Source: Chara braunii (taxonomy: Eukaryota > Streptophyta > Charophyceae > Charales > Characeae). From it: a DNA stretch of 40,000 nucleotides. The stretch lies in NCBI GenBank assembly GCA_003427395.1, contig BFEA01000097.1, positions 214,034 through 254,033 on the forward strand. Direction: 5' to 3'. Both the position numbers and the translations under genes were made by a program. Below are positions 1-10,405 of the stretch, piece by piece. Position 1 is the stretch's first letter. Each line of letters opens with the position of its first letter. The notes beneath the pieces are model-generated. The model worked only from the letters and a program-made list of their open reading frames with translations. It did no database searches and was not told where the DNA came from.

Positions 1-89
1 TTGGGGTTGGAGCATACCTACGGCGCAAGTGAGCTGGTCACCGATGCAGGAAAAAAAAATTAAAAAAAAATGGCTGTTATGTGTGAGAA

Positions 90-143
<54 letters not shown>

Positions 144-412
144 TAAATAAATAGCTCTTTAGCATTTATTTCAAAACCCCTGCGGGTTATCGAGAGGCCC
201 CTCCACATAAGGGCCACCTTACCACGAACGAGGTAGTACTCGTAGCCATTCTAAAGTCAGGCCACGCAAAGTATATATGCTGTAGATTCACATTAAGGTC
301 CGTGTTTCAGCATTTATAGGACCACTGAGGACGTGAGTTTCTGGGCAGTAGCAGGCCAACTCACCACGTAGTTTTCAGGGTTTCCCTCCACTACTCACCA
401 AATGTACAAAAC
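1..412. other. AT-rich gene-less stretch with (GA)n microsatellite
   Basis: I see no coding signal here. An A-rich patch lies at about 51-70, and a perfect (GA)24 dinucleotide run occupies 93-140. The rest is unremarkable single-copy-looking sequence leading into the repeat that starts near 413. Confidence 0.8.
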
Positions 413-596
413 TAGAATGAATCTTCTGCTACTGTACGCCGCCATATGTTTCGTCTTTGGTGCACGTTGCGAGGAGTGGAGCAAGGCCCTTAGGGCCACT
501 GCTCGTAGGAAAAGGAAACAAAAGAAAGAGAGGAATGAATCTTCTGCTAGAACATGGAACTATACGCCGCCGTATGTTTTGTCTTTTGTGTAGGAC
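413..596 (+). repeat. Tandem pair of a SINE-tail-like repeat (family A)
   Basis: The first unit (413-533) starts GAATCTTCTGCT, passes CGCCGCCATATGTTT and ends with a hairpin-forming AGGCCCTTAGGGCC core followed by an A-rich tail (AAAAGGAAACAAAAGAAAG). A second, truncated unit begins at 534 with the same GAATGAATCTTCTGCT and stops after the CGCCGTATG-TTTTGTC block. Related copies lie at 1,780-1,846 (tail only) and 25,676-25,850. The 3' hairpin plus A-rich tail suggests a retroposed SINE or LINE 3' end. The class is inferred, not proven. Confidence 0.55.
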
Positions 597-1245
597 CGAG
601 GACCCCTACCCCATCTGCGGTCCTCCCGGTTGGACCAGCCAGTGGCCCGTGCCGGTTCCCTCCCGGTTGCCCCCAGCGCATTTTCGCTGGGGCCTGAATT
701 TTTTTTTTTGCCAGCGCATGTGTTCCCGAGGCCTCTTGGTCGGCCCTGCCCCGCAATTTCGAAACCGGGTCCTGTAGGCCCGGATTTTTCAAGTCCAAAA
801 AGTGGACTATCTTGGCCGCCGATCGTTGCAGATCAGCGGCAAAGATCAGCCAGGACCCCATTTCTCAAGAAAAACGGCAGAGGATATCCGCCGCTGAGCT
901 TTGCAGATCAGCAGCCGAGAACCGCCACACATTTTTCTTAAGATGTGGGTCGGGTAGGCCTTTTCTCCAATTTGTCATATTGTGGTCCAACAGACCAGTT
1001 AACATTGGCAATATCTGATGCTCTTTCACCCTCAGCCACGAGGGGAACACTATGCTTGTGACGAGGCTCTGCTGAGATTATATCCTTCTGCAACATCCCT
1101 GCCATCTGTGGAAAAAGTTATGGGTTCGGATTTTGGAATCGTGATGTCAGAGCCGTCCGAGGTGCAAGGCCAAGAATGGACCTAAGCTATATTCTTCTCT
1201 CTATCTATCTCCAATGGACCTCGCTCCACTACATGTATCTGGACA
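590..1245 (+). repeat. Unclassified dispersed repeat, family R copy 1
   Basis: This block matches 39,455-40,000 in the same orientation. Shared landmarks in order are a C/G-rich CCGGTT-type start, a short palindrome CCCCAGCG-n-CGCTGGGG, GGAT(A/C)TCC(G/A)CC, CAGATCA(G/A)C, AGATGTG, and CTCCACTACATGTA near 1,225-1,238. An inverted partial copy is at about 15,760-16,040, and a start-like fragment lies at 1,680-1,790. No long ORF, LTR pair or TIR was found, so the class is unknown. The short ORFs inside it are not conserved between copies. Confidence 0.5.
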
Positions 1246-1669
1246 GACTGCCAGGCAAGATACTTGCGGACTGATAACTCACCTTATGTAGAAACCAACA
1301 AACAGAAAATGCTCTGCCTCCACGAGCTGAAGGCTGGAACAATAACTCTTCTGCTGTTGAGTTATACTCTGGAAGAGCTATACTTCTGGCAAGGACCTCC
1401 TCTCATCATATCTGGTTCAGCTCGTGGGGTATCAAATGACACACTCCAGGAAGTGCTCCAGCCACGGGGAGGTCGGATAAGTGAACTTGCTTACTTGACC
1501 CCTCCCCGTGGAAGCCATAGTTGCCTCACTATGTCAATAATAACCCCCTGCCCCCCTCTGGAAGCCCCCTGAAAAATATTGCACCTTGAAAATTTTATTG
1601 TGGATTCCGACAGCTCTTGAAGAGCGCAGTCGGAATATACCGAAAAACAAAAAAAAAAAATTGGGCATT
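1246..1669. other. Gene-less stretch with two short hairpins
   Basis: A 102-codon plus-strand ORF (1,264-1,572) has no recognisable domain and I do not call it a gene. Two inverted repeats stand out: CCACGGGGAGG (1,462-1,472) pairs with CCTCCCCGTGG (1,501-1,511), and ATTCCGAC (1,604-1,611) pairs with GTCGGAAT (1,629-1,636) around an inner GCTCT/AGAGC stem. Confidence 0.6.
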
Positions 1670-1779
1670 TTTTTTTCAAAACCAGTTTCCTGGTTCACCC
1701 CCCCTGGGCTGGTCCAGCTCCGGTTGGACCGGGGTAGCTCAACCGGCCGGTTGCCGGCCCAGCACTGCTTTTGTGCAAG

Positions 1780-1920
1780 TAGTGACGAGTGGAGCAAGGC
1801 CCTTAGGGCCACTGCTCGTAGGAAAACGAAACAAAAGAAAGAGAGAGCTACGACAGTAAGTAGTTGTAACTGGTAACCCATAACTGCTGGAAAGCAGACC
1901 TGACTTCGGATCCAGAACAT
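1780..1920 (+). repeat. Family A tail followed by tRNA-like SINE head
   Basis: 1,780-1,846 repeats the GAGCAAGGCCCTTAGGGCC...TGCTC hairpin and A-rich tail seen at 475-530. It is followed by a tRNA-like segment with an A-box-like TAGTTGTAACTGGTA (1,861-1,875) and a B-box-like ACTTCGGATCC (about 1,902-1,912), at roughly tRNA spacing (41 bp). The segment between, ACCCATAACTG...CAGACC, recurs at 25,865-25,897 and near 38,600, which defines a common tRNA-derived family. It is not a functional tRNA: the B box is degenerate and I see no acceptor stem. Confidence 0.5.
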
Positions 1921-2493
1921 ACATTGCTGGCCTCCTCCTCTTTCACACGAAATTCGCTGAACATCTCTTGAGATGTTGGAACCCTTGCAAATGCACTGGT
2001 GGGGTCCTCCAGGAATAAGACTATTCAACAAGGAATGCATGGGCCCAATTGTTTTTTCTGTGGGGAGGTGCACCATTGGCTACCTCATCCAGCCTTCTCC
2101 AGATTTTTTTTTATACCCTATTTATTGGGGTGCGTCACATCACGTGCGCGTGCATGCTTACACGTGCGTTATGCGCCACACATGCGGAGCTCGCGCGCAC
2201 GCGATACACTGCAGGTATGGGTTGGAGTATAGGGGTGATATAGTGGATATTGGGGGGTTTAACAAGGGTGTTGGGGGCGGTTCGGGACTGTTAGGTTGGT
2301 GTCTGCAGGTATTAGGGGCCGCTATGGGGGTGTGGGTGGGGTTATTAGGGGTTCTGGACCCCAGGGTGCCTATGACCCCCGACCCGTAGGTGCCAACCAG
2401 CCGATCGGTCGGCAGGTCGGCAGCCGACCAGTCTAAGAGCCGCCGACCGTCGGCTGGTCCAACACTGTATATACATATATATTGTCACATAAT
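1921..2493. other. Gene-less flank with nested palindrome
   Basis: No gene is supported. The notable structure is an inverted repeat: arm ACCAGCCGATCGGTCGGC (2,396-2,413) pairs with 2,442-2,458, which differs by one inserted base. An inner GGTCGGC-a-GCCGACC palindrome sits at 2,415-2,429. 2,130-2,215 is rich in CG/CA dinucleotides. 2,471-2,483 is AT-rich, and the target site of element 1 follows at 2,494-2,497. Confidence 0.65.
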
Positions 2494-2497
2494 TATG

Positions 2498-3418
2498 TGC
2501 AATGAAGATGAGCAATAGCGAACTTCAGCAATCAAACAGCATCATATGCACAAGACCAGATAGCCGTGACCTCGAACCAACCGCAGAATTGCATCACGAG
2601 TTTCACCAAATAAGAAGACAGCAAGAGCTCATAATTGACAATGCTGGTAAAGTCTCATCATCATCATCAATGAAGAACCAATGTTGATATCCTATCTGGC
2701 GCTCGGCGCCCAGACTACAGATGGCAGATCCTATCTAGCCTAGACTACAATGCCGTCAACAGCTTTCCCGAAGTACGAGCATACAGCGACCAATGTCGCA
2801 CGCTTCCAGCACCAGGTATGTCTCTCGCCTCACTCACAACCTCGTTCCCCAACACACAGATGCCACTTGCACCCAAGGACCACCCTGCGCCACACCCAGC
2901 TTACAGCAGCGCAGCTCGGCTATGGCTGCCTGCTCCTTCCCTGCTCGCCCGTGAGCGCTGGCCAGCAAATAGTGCAGCAGCGCTTGCGCAGCATGCAGCC
3001 AGCACCCGAATGCCAAATGCGGAGGTAGGCCCTTTGCTATATGGAAGAGGCCTGCCTGCTTGCTTGTCCCAGGCTGCGCTGGGCCTTTCCAAAGAAGCTT
3101 CCGGTAGGCCCCAGTAGGCTGAGGCCCAGTCCGCGCAACTCAGGCCTTGGGCCTGTAGTGGTTGCTTGCGCCCAAATGTCAACGGCCTGTGTTTGGCCCA
3201 GTACCCGTACCCAGCCCAGGGCCTGCTTTCCATACATTCACGTAGGCGGCCCAGAGCCTGGGTTTTCTCAACCAACTGGCGCTGCGCAACTGCCTGAATT
3301 TCCTGGAGTTGCGTGGTGACCAAAATAGGGGCCCTCAGGCCCTCGTCGTGCCTGCCTTCATTTAGGGCGGCCGACTTGGCAGGGCCTGAATGGGGCTCAT
3401 AGGGGCATATGCCTCGCA
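2498..3418 (-). repeat. Element 1 3' LTR
   Basis: This 921-bp copy matches 10,406-11,340 over its whole length. On the plus strand it runs TGCAATGAAGATGAG...GCCTCGCA; element sense is the reverse. It lacks a few short segments present in the other copy, for example around GTGATACTT near the outer end. A plus-strand (antisense) AG|GTATGT splice-donor-like site at 2,814-2,821 is kept in the other LTRs of the family. Confidence 0.92.
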
Positions 3419-3429
3419 TTCCCTCCTCC
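3419..3429 (-). promoter_or_regulatory. Polypurine tract of element 1
   Basis: On the minus strand this reads GGAGGAGGGAA and abuts the first base of the 3' LTR, the position required for plus-strand DNA priming in LTR retrotransposons. The reconstructed end of pol (TGA at 3,456-3,458) lies 26 bp upstream. Confidence 0.8.
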
Positions 3430-3455
3430 ATAACTTTTTTAGTCCTCCGAGAAGT

Positions 3456-4760
3456 TCAGTCTTCAATGATCTGGCACTTTCCCGTCTGCAGGGACTTCAC
3501 ATATTGAGCTACGATCTGAGGGCGGTCTGCATGAGTTCCTCCCTAGTGAACCAGCGGTCCTCCTTTGGATCCAGATGATGTCGGAACCGAACTCGGTACT
3601 GCAGCGAACTCGGTACTGCAGCTTCGGTTTCGGAGGACGTCCCCTGCCTGTCCGTCTTGGAACGGGCAGCTCCCTGTGATCCACGATGTCGTCTATATCC
3701 TCCTCTCCATCCATGGTTGGGGGCAGCATTGAGCATCGAGAAGGAAACTGATCTGTTTGGCTTGGAGGCGTGAAAGACAGGGTAAGTGCGTAAGTGACCA
3801 GGGATGCGAATGACATAAGACGGGCCATCTGGTTCATTCCCCACAACATCTACTACCTCCCATGGTCCAAAGTACTGTGGCATGAGCTTGCGGGAGAATG
3901 AGGACTTGACCCAGACTCTCTCCCACCTGAAATGTGGATGGACGGCGGTGTTTGTTTTCAGACTCTATCATCGCCGCCTGTGCCCTGTGCATCTGTTCAA
4001 CAGCCTGCTGCATTAGCTGCTCATACCGACAAGCAAACTCTTACCGACAAGCAAACTCTAACGTCCCAGGTGCAGCATTCGGCTGATTGTCAGGTAGTAG
4101 GAAGTCTAAAGGCAGTCGGGGTCTGAAGGTCAGCAGCAAGCTATTAGGACTGACTCCAGTTGCACTGTGCACAGCATTGTTGTACAAACTTGCGATGAGA
4201 GCAAGTTTCTCATTCCAATCTACCTTATTTGGCTTGATGTAATGCCTTAGCAGGTGTTGTACAGCGCAGTTCATTTGTTCAGCTTGCCCGTTTGCCTCAG
4301 GATGATTGCCTGATGTCATCTGCAGTTGCGTGCCTTGCTCTGCAGCTGCTGCTTTCCACAACTCACTTGTGAATCGGACATCCCTGCCACTAACAATGGA
4401 CTTAGGTAATCCAAAGTCTCTAACCCAATTCTCTTTGAACATCTTAATCACGTACTCCGTTTTAGCTGTTCCTGGCATTGCAACTAATCTAGCAAACTTA
4501 CTAAACCTATCCCCAATGACATAGATGTACCACATTCCACTCTTGCCGGTGACCAGCGTATCCATGAAGTCCATGGACAGGCTCTCACCACGCCTTTCCG
4601 GAATCGGAAGGGGCTTCAGGAGCCCAAGAGGAGCCTGAGTACGTGGCTTGTCCCTCTAACAGACCTGACAAGTCTCCACGTACAACTTAGCATCTCTCAT
4701 CAATGTGGGCCACCAGAACCGCTGCAGCAGATTAGCCGCAGTCTTTTTGAATCCAAAATG
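3456..4760 (-). pseudogene. Element 1 pol: integrase and chromodomain-like C-terminus (broken)
   Basis: Integrase inserts retroelement DNA into the host genome. An open stretch (4,574-4,041) carries the catalytic core: first Asp in MDFMD (4,569-4,571), second in GRDVRF (4,380-4,382), and Glu in GQAEQ (4,278-4,280), with normal DDE spacing. Upstream, the HHCC zinc domain is readable through two in-frame stops (about 4,758 and 4,657). Downstream comes the GPWEV/GPSYVIRIP-type C-terminal domain, then a chromodomain-like tail (YRVRF...W.TREEL). An 18-bp tandem duplication (4,024-4,059) creates a TAA stop; a further frameshift near 3,917, a 17-bp duplication (3,588-3,621) and another frameshift near 3,520 break the rest. 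The same tail is found in element 2. Confidence 0.85.
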
Positions 4761-6130
4761 TCATGTGGCATCATGACATTCACCTAAAAATAAACTACGC
4801 AAAGACTCCCTATTAGGAACACACAAACGTTTATTCCCAGCCTTCTCAAGGAACAGCAAGCCGTTGACCAACTCAAACTCAGCAGAAGTCACTTTGTCCT
4901 TCGCCTCGAGTCTACGGATGATCTCAGACATGAACGGATCCTCGCGATAGGCTTCCACCAAAGACTGAGTAACATTGTCCGCAAGATTGAACTCAGTCAT
5001 CAGCGCACCTGAGAAATCAGGTCTACGCAACAAGGCATCAGCAACCTTGTTATACTCGCCCTTGATGTACTGGGGCTCGAAGTCATACTGCTCAATGACT
5101 TCGATCCAACGCTTGAGAGCATCAGAGAGTACCGACTGAGTCCTGAGAATGAAGAACCTCCCAAGGAGGTAGTTCCTCCAATGGGTCAGAGCCTTCTCAT
5201 AGGTGGACTTAGCCAACTTCTGAGACGGCATTTTCTTGGACATGTACTCAACTGGCCTCAACTTCTTCCCCTCCTGTTGTGCAAGTACAACGCCTATGCC
5301 ATATTGGCTAGCATCCGTAGTTACTATAAATGGCTTATCAGGATCAAGAAGTTTCAAGACTTCGTAATGCATCAACGCATGCTTCAGATGTCTGAAGGCA
5401 GCCTCGCATCTCTCAGTCCACTCCCATGGGGTGTCAAGGCGCGTCAGATCAATCAAAGGGGCGGCAACTATGCTATAGTTCTTCACGAAATTGCGATAGT
5501 AGCCGTTCATCCCTAAGAAAGATCTCATCTCAATCACAAACTGAGGACGCGGCCAGTCACGAATGTTGGCCACCTTCGCGTCATCGGGCTTCAATCCCTC
5601 CGCGGAAATCTCATGACCCAAGTACAAGACACGAGTGCTGCCAAACTTGCATTTCTCACCGTTGATCTTGAACTTGTGTTGTTGCAGAAGACTCAAGACT
5701 TTGTCCAAGTGCGCAACGTGCTCCTCGACAGTCTTACTAAAAATAAGTATGTCATCGAGGTACACGATGACAAACTTATCCAAGCAGTCATGGAATATCT
5801 GATTCATAACTTGCTGAAAGGTGCCAGGAGCATTGCAAAGACTGAGGACTTTGTCCAAGTGCGCAACATGCTCCTCGACAGTCTTACTAAGAATAAGTAT
5901 GTCATCTAGGTACACGATGACAAACTTATCCAAGTAGTCATGAAAGATCCGATTCATAGTGTGCTGAAAGGTGCCAGGAGCATTGCAAAAACCGAAAGGC
6001 ATCACCACAAACTCGTACAGACCGTACCTGGTCTGAAAGGCGGTTTTGTGTTGATCCTCGGGCCGGATTGCAATCTGATGGTACCCGGACTTCAGATCTA
6101 TCTTACTTAAGTACTGACACCCTATCTAGC
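4761..6130 (-). pseudogene. Element 1 pol: RT palm and RNase H, with duplicated YLDD box
   Basis: A 415-codon open stretch (6,008-4,761) follows on from [11 protein letters not shown] (RT motif A, about 6,105-6,070) and encodes MPFG, two copies of a 50-residue block containing YLDD (5,901-5,912 and 5,751-5,762), LGHEIS (RT thumb), [11 protein letters not shown], then RNase H with TTDAS and ADAL. The duplicated blocks (5,838-5,987 and 5,688-5,837) are in frame. RNase H also seems shortened: STYEKAL runs straight into THWRNYLL, and the usual DH-x-x-L segment is disturbed. The frame changes by one base near 6,115 relative to the upstream RT half. Reverse transcription by this copy would be impossible or badly impaired. 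Confidence 0.88.
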
Positions 6131-7020
6131 AAATCGTCAATGCGCAGTAGGGGCTCTTTGTTCTTAACAGTGATGGCATTGAGGCCGCTATAGTCAATGC
6201 ATATCCTAAGTGTCCCCTCCTTCTCACGTACGAATAGTACTGGAGACCCATAAGGAGAGACACTCAGCCGGATCCAACCCTTCTCTACGCGTTCCTTGAG
6301 TTGTCGGCAAACCTCATCGAGCTCGCTTGGAGACATCCGATAAATCCTAGACCCTGGGATAATCTCTATCGCGTGGACGACCTCCCTCTCTACAACCCCT
6401 GTCGGCTCTTCAAATAGATCAGGGTACTTGGCAACTACGCCCTCTATCTCAGGTGGCATTTTCACCCGCTCGCCTGCAACAGAGACATAAACTAGATACA
6501 TACCCTCCTCCTGATTTTGCTTATAATAATTGTAGAACGCGGCCACACACATGCACCCGTGGGACCCAATCAGACTACTAGCTTGGAACTTATGCAATCT
6601 CGAGGTCCCTCCACCTGGCAAAGTGTGTTTGACCACTTCTCGGTCCCAATCAAACTGGGGCTGTGCCACAGAGAGGTAGTACATACCCAACAACATGTCC
6701 ATGGGAAGTTCGTCACTCACTAGGAACGAGACGCGGTGTCTAAGTTCCCCTCCTGCGTACGGGAAAGAACACTCAACATCCTGGAGGTAGTCATTGACTA
6801 CCATGCGCTATTTGTTGGCACAGGTCGACTCCACAGGTCGACTTAGGCGCTGCACTTGCTCCTGTAAGTGCAGCCTCTCAACGCACGCTGATGAAGTTCC
6901 TTGTCGAGCAAGTGTCATAATAGGCCCCGGCCTTGCGGCCGCCAATGACCACCTCGCTGACGAACATTTCACCCTTCGGGGCTTTGACTAGGGTCGTCCA
7001 AGAAGCTAGCAAGTCTGGTC
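6103..7020 (-). pseudogene. Element 1 pol: protease and RT N-terminus
   Basis: The longest open piece (6,804-6,103, 233 codons) holds the C-terminal half of a retropepsin ([12 protein letters not shown], then FDWDREVV) and RT motifs [21 protein letters not shown] and IDDLLDRV. Upstream in the same region the active-site segment reads YYDTCSTRNFIS, with codons at 6,908-6,916. Family members have D-T/S-G here, so the catalytic Gly appears to be Cys. A stop (TGA) follows at about 6,890, and a TAG at 6,808-6,810 sits just before the long open piece. The apparent Met at 6,804 is therefore a by-product of decay, not a real start. Confidence 0.85.
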
Positions 7021-7186
7021 TAGACCACTCCTCTAGCTCCTCTAATCACTCAAACATTCATCGAATAGAGGCTCGATGGGTCTGAATGTGTTTGCGGGAC
7101 GACGCTGGAGTCAGTAGCTTGGGCCATCTCTCGAGATGGTGAGGGTGTCTCCACCACCTCGACCCTAGCAGGAACAGCTACTATTC

Positions 7187-8763
7187 CTACTGGCCCGACG
7201 TGTTTCCCGGAGCAGTGCCAGAAGTACTAGCTACATTGCTACCAACGGAATAAGAGGATCCCAAAACCTGCCCCATCATAGGCGGGATCTTATCGGTCAC
7301 CTTCTTGTTGCGGCACTTGAATTGATTATGACCATATTGGCCACAACGAATACAGGCCTGCCGTGAATACCGATCTCTCCACACGTCCTCAGTGAGACCC
7401 GCTTTCTCCCATGGAGGAGCATTGGGGTCAACTCGACTCCTAGACCAAGAACCTCCACGGCGTCTACCGGTCGCCTTACCTTTCTGAGCTACGACAACGA
7501 CTACTCCATCCTCTGAAGCTTCTACGTTGCCAACCTCTGAACCTACTCCTTCCTGGAAGTTATTTCTAATTCGATGGTTGAACCATCGTTATCAACAAAC
7601 ATAATGCAGCCCTTCGCCTTCAGGTTGGGAGGCAGTGTCTTCTTCCTACCATCCGTTGTGGGATTATGTCCATGCCCTATCTTCGCCTCAAGGTCTAGGG
7701 CCTTCTTGCTGAACGAGGGGAAGTTGTGAACATTGATGTTGGCCTCACCTGCCAACTGATTTCTGAGAGGCATAGGAAAGCATCTCACGTAGGAAGAGAG
7801 TAAAACCTGGGGGTCATAACGCACCCCAGGGACACAAATCAGACGCTCTACAACGTCGGTGGCCTCCCTTATTGACTTAAACTGCCTCGTGTGCAGTGTC
7901 AAGATCGCGTCAATGGCCTTTTGAGCCTCCTGAGGATCATGCCACCTTTCTTCTACCATCTTGAGAAGTCCTCCAGTTTTTGGTGGGCTGCCCAAACGCG
8001 TAAGTCATGTCCGTACCCCTGTAGTTGCACTAAACCGCTCAACCATCGTGCTGCACTACCCTCTAGATAGGATGCAGCCACAAGCACTTCCTCGTGCAGC
8101 AAGGTGAGTTTACACTTGACATAGACCGGCAATGCCCTCAACCAAGTGTCGAGGTCTTCGCCCCTCTTATCCCTTGTGAAGGGTTTAGGAGCGGCGATGG
8201 CCGTCTTCGCTACCCACTGTGTTTGTCCTGGTCCCTGCATCACTCCAGGCTGTGGACCCAGTCACAGGCTGCTGTGCTAGCTGTTGGGGCTGTGTACCCT
8301 GCGGCTGTACAGACTGCGAGACAGCAGGCTGCGTGGTAACGGCAACCTGCAACGGAGATTGGGTGAACAATGTCTATGCAGGAACCTGCAAACTAGACCC
8401 TGCTGATATCCCTCCTGATAGCGGCATGCCCAGGGAAACGATCGCGAGCGATGATGGGGCTACATATGGGGATACCCCAGTCACCGGTGGGACAAAAGGA
8501 GGAGGCTGTACAACGGGCCAGGCACCAGGGCCAGACATCGGTGATGTTGCCTGCGCTCGCCCAGCCACCAGGGTCAGACTTTGCTGAATGTCCTGAAGGA
8601 TGGTTGTCTGATGGTCCTGCATTTCAACTACATTTAGCAGGACGGACCGTATAATCCTCACATCATCAGTCCCGTGCATTACGTCCATCTCCTCTAACTC
8701 ACTAACGTACGCTTGTCTCCGCTGCATCCTGGTTCTTCTTCTAATCATCCTTTCTTTCTCCAC
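7187..8763 (-). pseudogene. Element 1 gag (capsid/nucleocapsid), frameshifted
   Basis: Four successive open pieces in different frames make up one gag. 8,763-8,374 starts with an ATG and a basic, Arg-rich N-terminus followed by a Gln/Pro-rich linker (8,370-8,185). 8,243-7,953 and 7,995-7,543 hold the capsid-like retrotransposon gag domain (EDLDTWLRAL, AARWLSGL, then WHDPQEAQ and FKSIREATD). 7,384-7,187 holds a CCHC zinc knuckle, C-IR-C-GQYG-H-NQFK-C, for RNA binding. Gag would package element RNA in virus-like particles. At least three frameshifts disable it. Confidence 0.85.
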
Positions 8764-10390
8764 CTTTATCTCTCCTAATGCCTTTTATAGTTGTGCCTCC
8801 TGCAATGATGCTTGTTGTATGGCGATCTCGTCGGAAGTCAACACTACTTTTGGCTTGCCATTTCGCCAGTGGACTGACTCTGGGTCTGATCGACCGTTGA
8901 CCCGACAGATCCTGAACTACCAGCCTGAGTAGTCTGCTGCGCAGAGGTGGCCATGGCTTCCGAAGCTATGGCTTCACTCACAAGCCCCCTACTAGCCTCT
9001 GCTGCTCTAGCCCTCCTCGCTGCTGCAACCTCTCTCTACGCTGGCGGAACACGTACCTGTCACCCTCTAGACCTAACGCCAAATGGGCTAGTGGGCACCT
9101 TGCTGATCGCAGGATCCGGTCGTCCTTTCTAGTGTCTTCCTCGTCGCTCATACGCTACAGCACTGTACACAATCTGCACTAATGCACTCTGGGTGCCTAC
9201 CGCAGTGTAGTGCACAAACCAATTTATTGGTGGCTATTTTGGAGTAGATACATTTGGGGTCAACAGGTAAGTCAGATTCCTACAAACGAAACTATGTTTA
9301 GCCTGATTAGTTTGCAAACAGAATGCACAACGAACAAATACAATTCTACTATGCTGTCTGCAAGATGTCAAATGGTTGTACATCTAACTAATCAAAACAT
9401 AAAAATAGAATCATTTGTGTGGATAGGACAGTATGGAATTTTTTTCTCGAACTTATCACCTGAAATCTACCCCTCCCTTAGTTCCCCTGAATGTCACTTG
9501 AAGTCAGCGTCCCTGAGCAATCTGGAGAGCGTAGCGTGTCTAAAAGGTGTGTCCAGTCCACCCCTGTGCCCCGAGTATCTGCTGAGCTGGCCAGCCCTGC
9601 ACTTGATTATCCTCGCGTGCAGCGAGCCTTACAACCATTGGCTGATCCAGAGGCAATTTAACGACCGGCCCCAAGTGTCATCAGGAATTATTTTATGTCG
9701 CAGCAGGACGACGATCACAGCCAATGGTTCCCCTTCCGATGCTTATTTAAAGGAGCCCGGTCTCGTCTCCCTCTTAGGGCTGGCCTGCCCTTCAGTACCC
9801 ATCTAACAGTGCAGCAAGCCGAACAAGCAGCAAAGCATGTGTGCTCTACTCCCGGCGGGTTGGCATGGTGACCCTGACCCAGTGCTTCATCCAGGGCCCT
9901 TCAGAAAGCTCCGCCCATCTTCTCCCAGATGCTCCGCGTGAACATTGCCGACTCTCAAGGTTGAGCGCACTCGACACCTCACAATGAGAGGACTCTCAAG
10001 AAGGAACACACAACCTCACGGTAAGCAGTGTCGAAGAGGGTAGATAAGGTTAAGAGCAACGTACCTCAAATAGCTGCCCCCAACCACAGAGATAATCTCA
10101 CCAGATGAACTGATGCTGATTGTGATGACCAGTCATTGCTTCGGCACAACCAGCATTACACGCCGTTCCACCTCAGCACCAATCGCTAATTAGATACTTC
10201 TCATCACACTGTCCAACACCCACATTACACACCGTAGCCTTCCTGGCGATCCCCTCACCTCCTGGGTCGCCAATCACTCGTCTCCGCCCTCCTCACTACA
10301 CACCACTTACGGCCAAACTCGCCAAGCAGACTGCATGTATGTACCGCATAAGGCAGAAGACAAGCGCCAGATGAGTGCAATCGTACCACA
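8764..10390 (-). other. Element 1 untranslated leader
   Basis: These 1.6 kb between the primer binding site and gag have no conserved coding signal on the minus strand. A 198-codon plus-strand ORF (9,210-9,806) has no recognisable domain and runs antisense to the element, so I do not call it. A TATTTAAA on the plus strand lies at about 9,744-9,751, with unknown meaning. Confidence 0.6.
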
Positions 10391-10402
10391 GCTCTGATAC
10401 CA
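10391..10402 (-). promoter_or_regulatory. Primer binding site, initiator-Met tRNA type
   Basis: The minus strand reads TGGTATCAGAGC, the common PBS of plant LTR retrotransposons, complementary to the 3' end of initiator-Met tRNA. It starts three bases inside the 5' LTR end at 10,406, which fixes the element orientation independently of the coding domains. Confidence 0.92.
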
Positions 10403-10405
10403 AAT

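Noticed and set aside
1861-1912. Functional tRNA gene
   Set aside because: Only A/B-box-like words remain; no acceptor stem pairing and no anticodon arm that folds. The same holds for the heads at 16,563, 25,860 and 38,578.
9210-9806. 198-codon plus-strand ORF in the element 1 leader
   Set aside because: Antisense to the element, no recognisable domain, composition like its non-coding surroundings.
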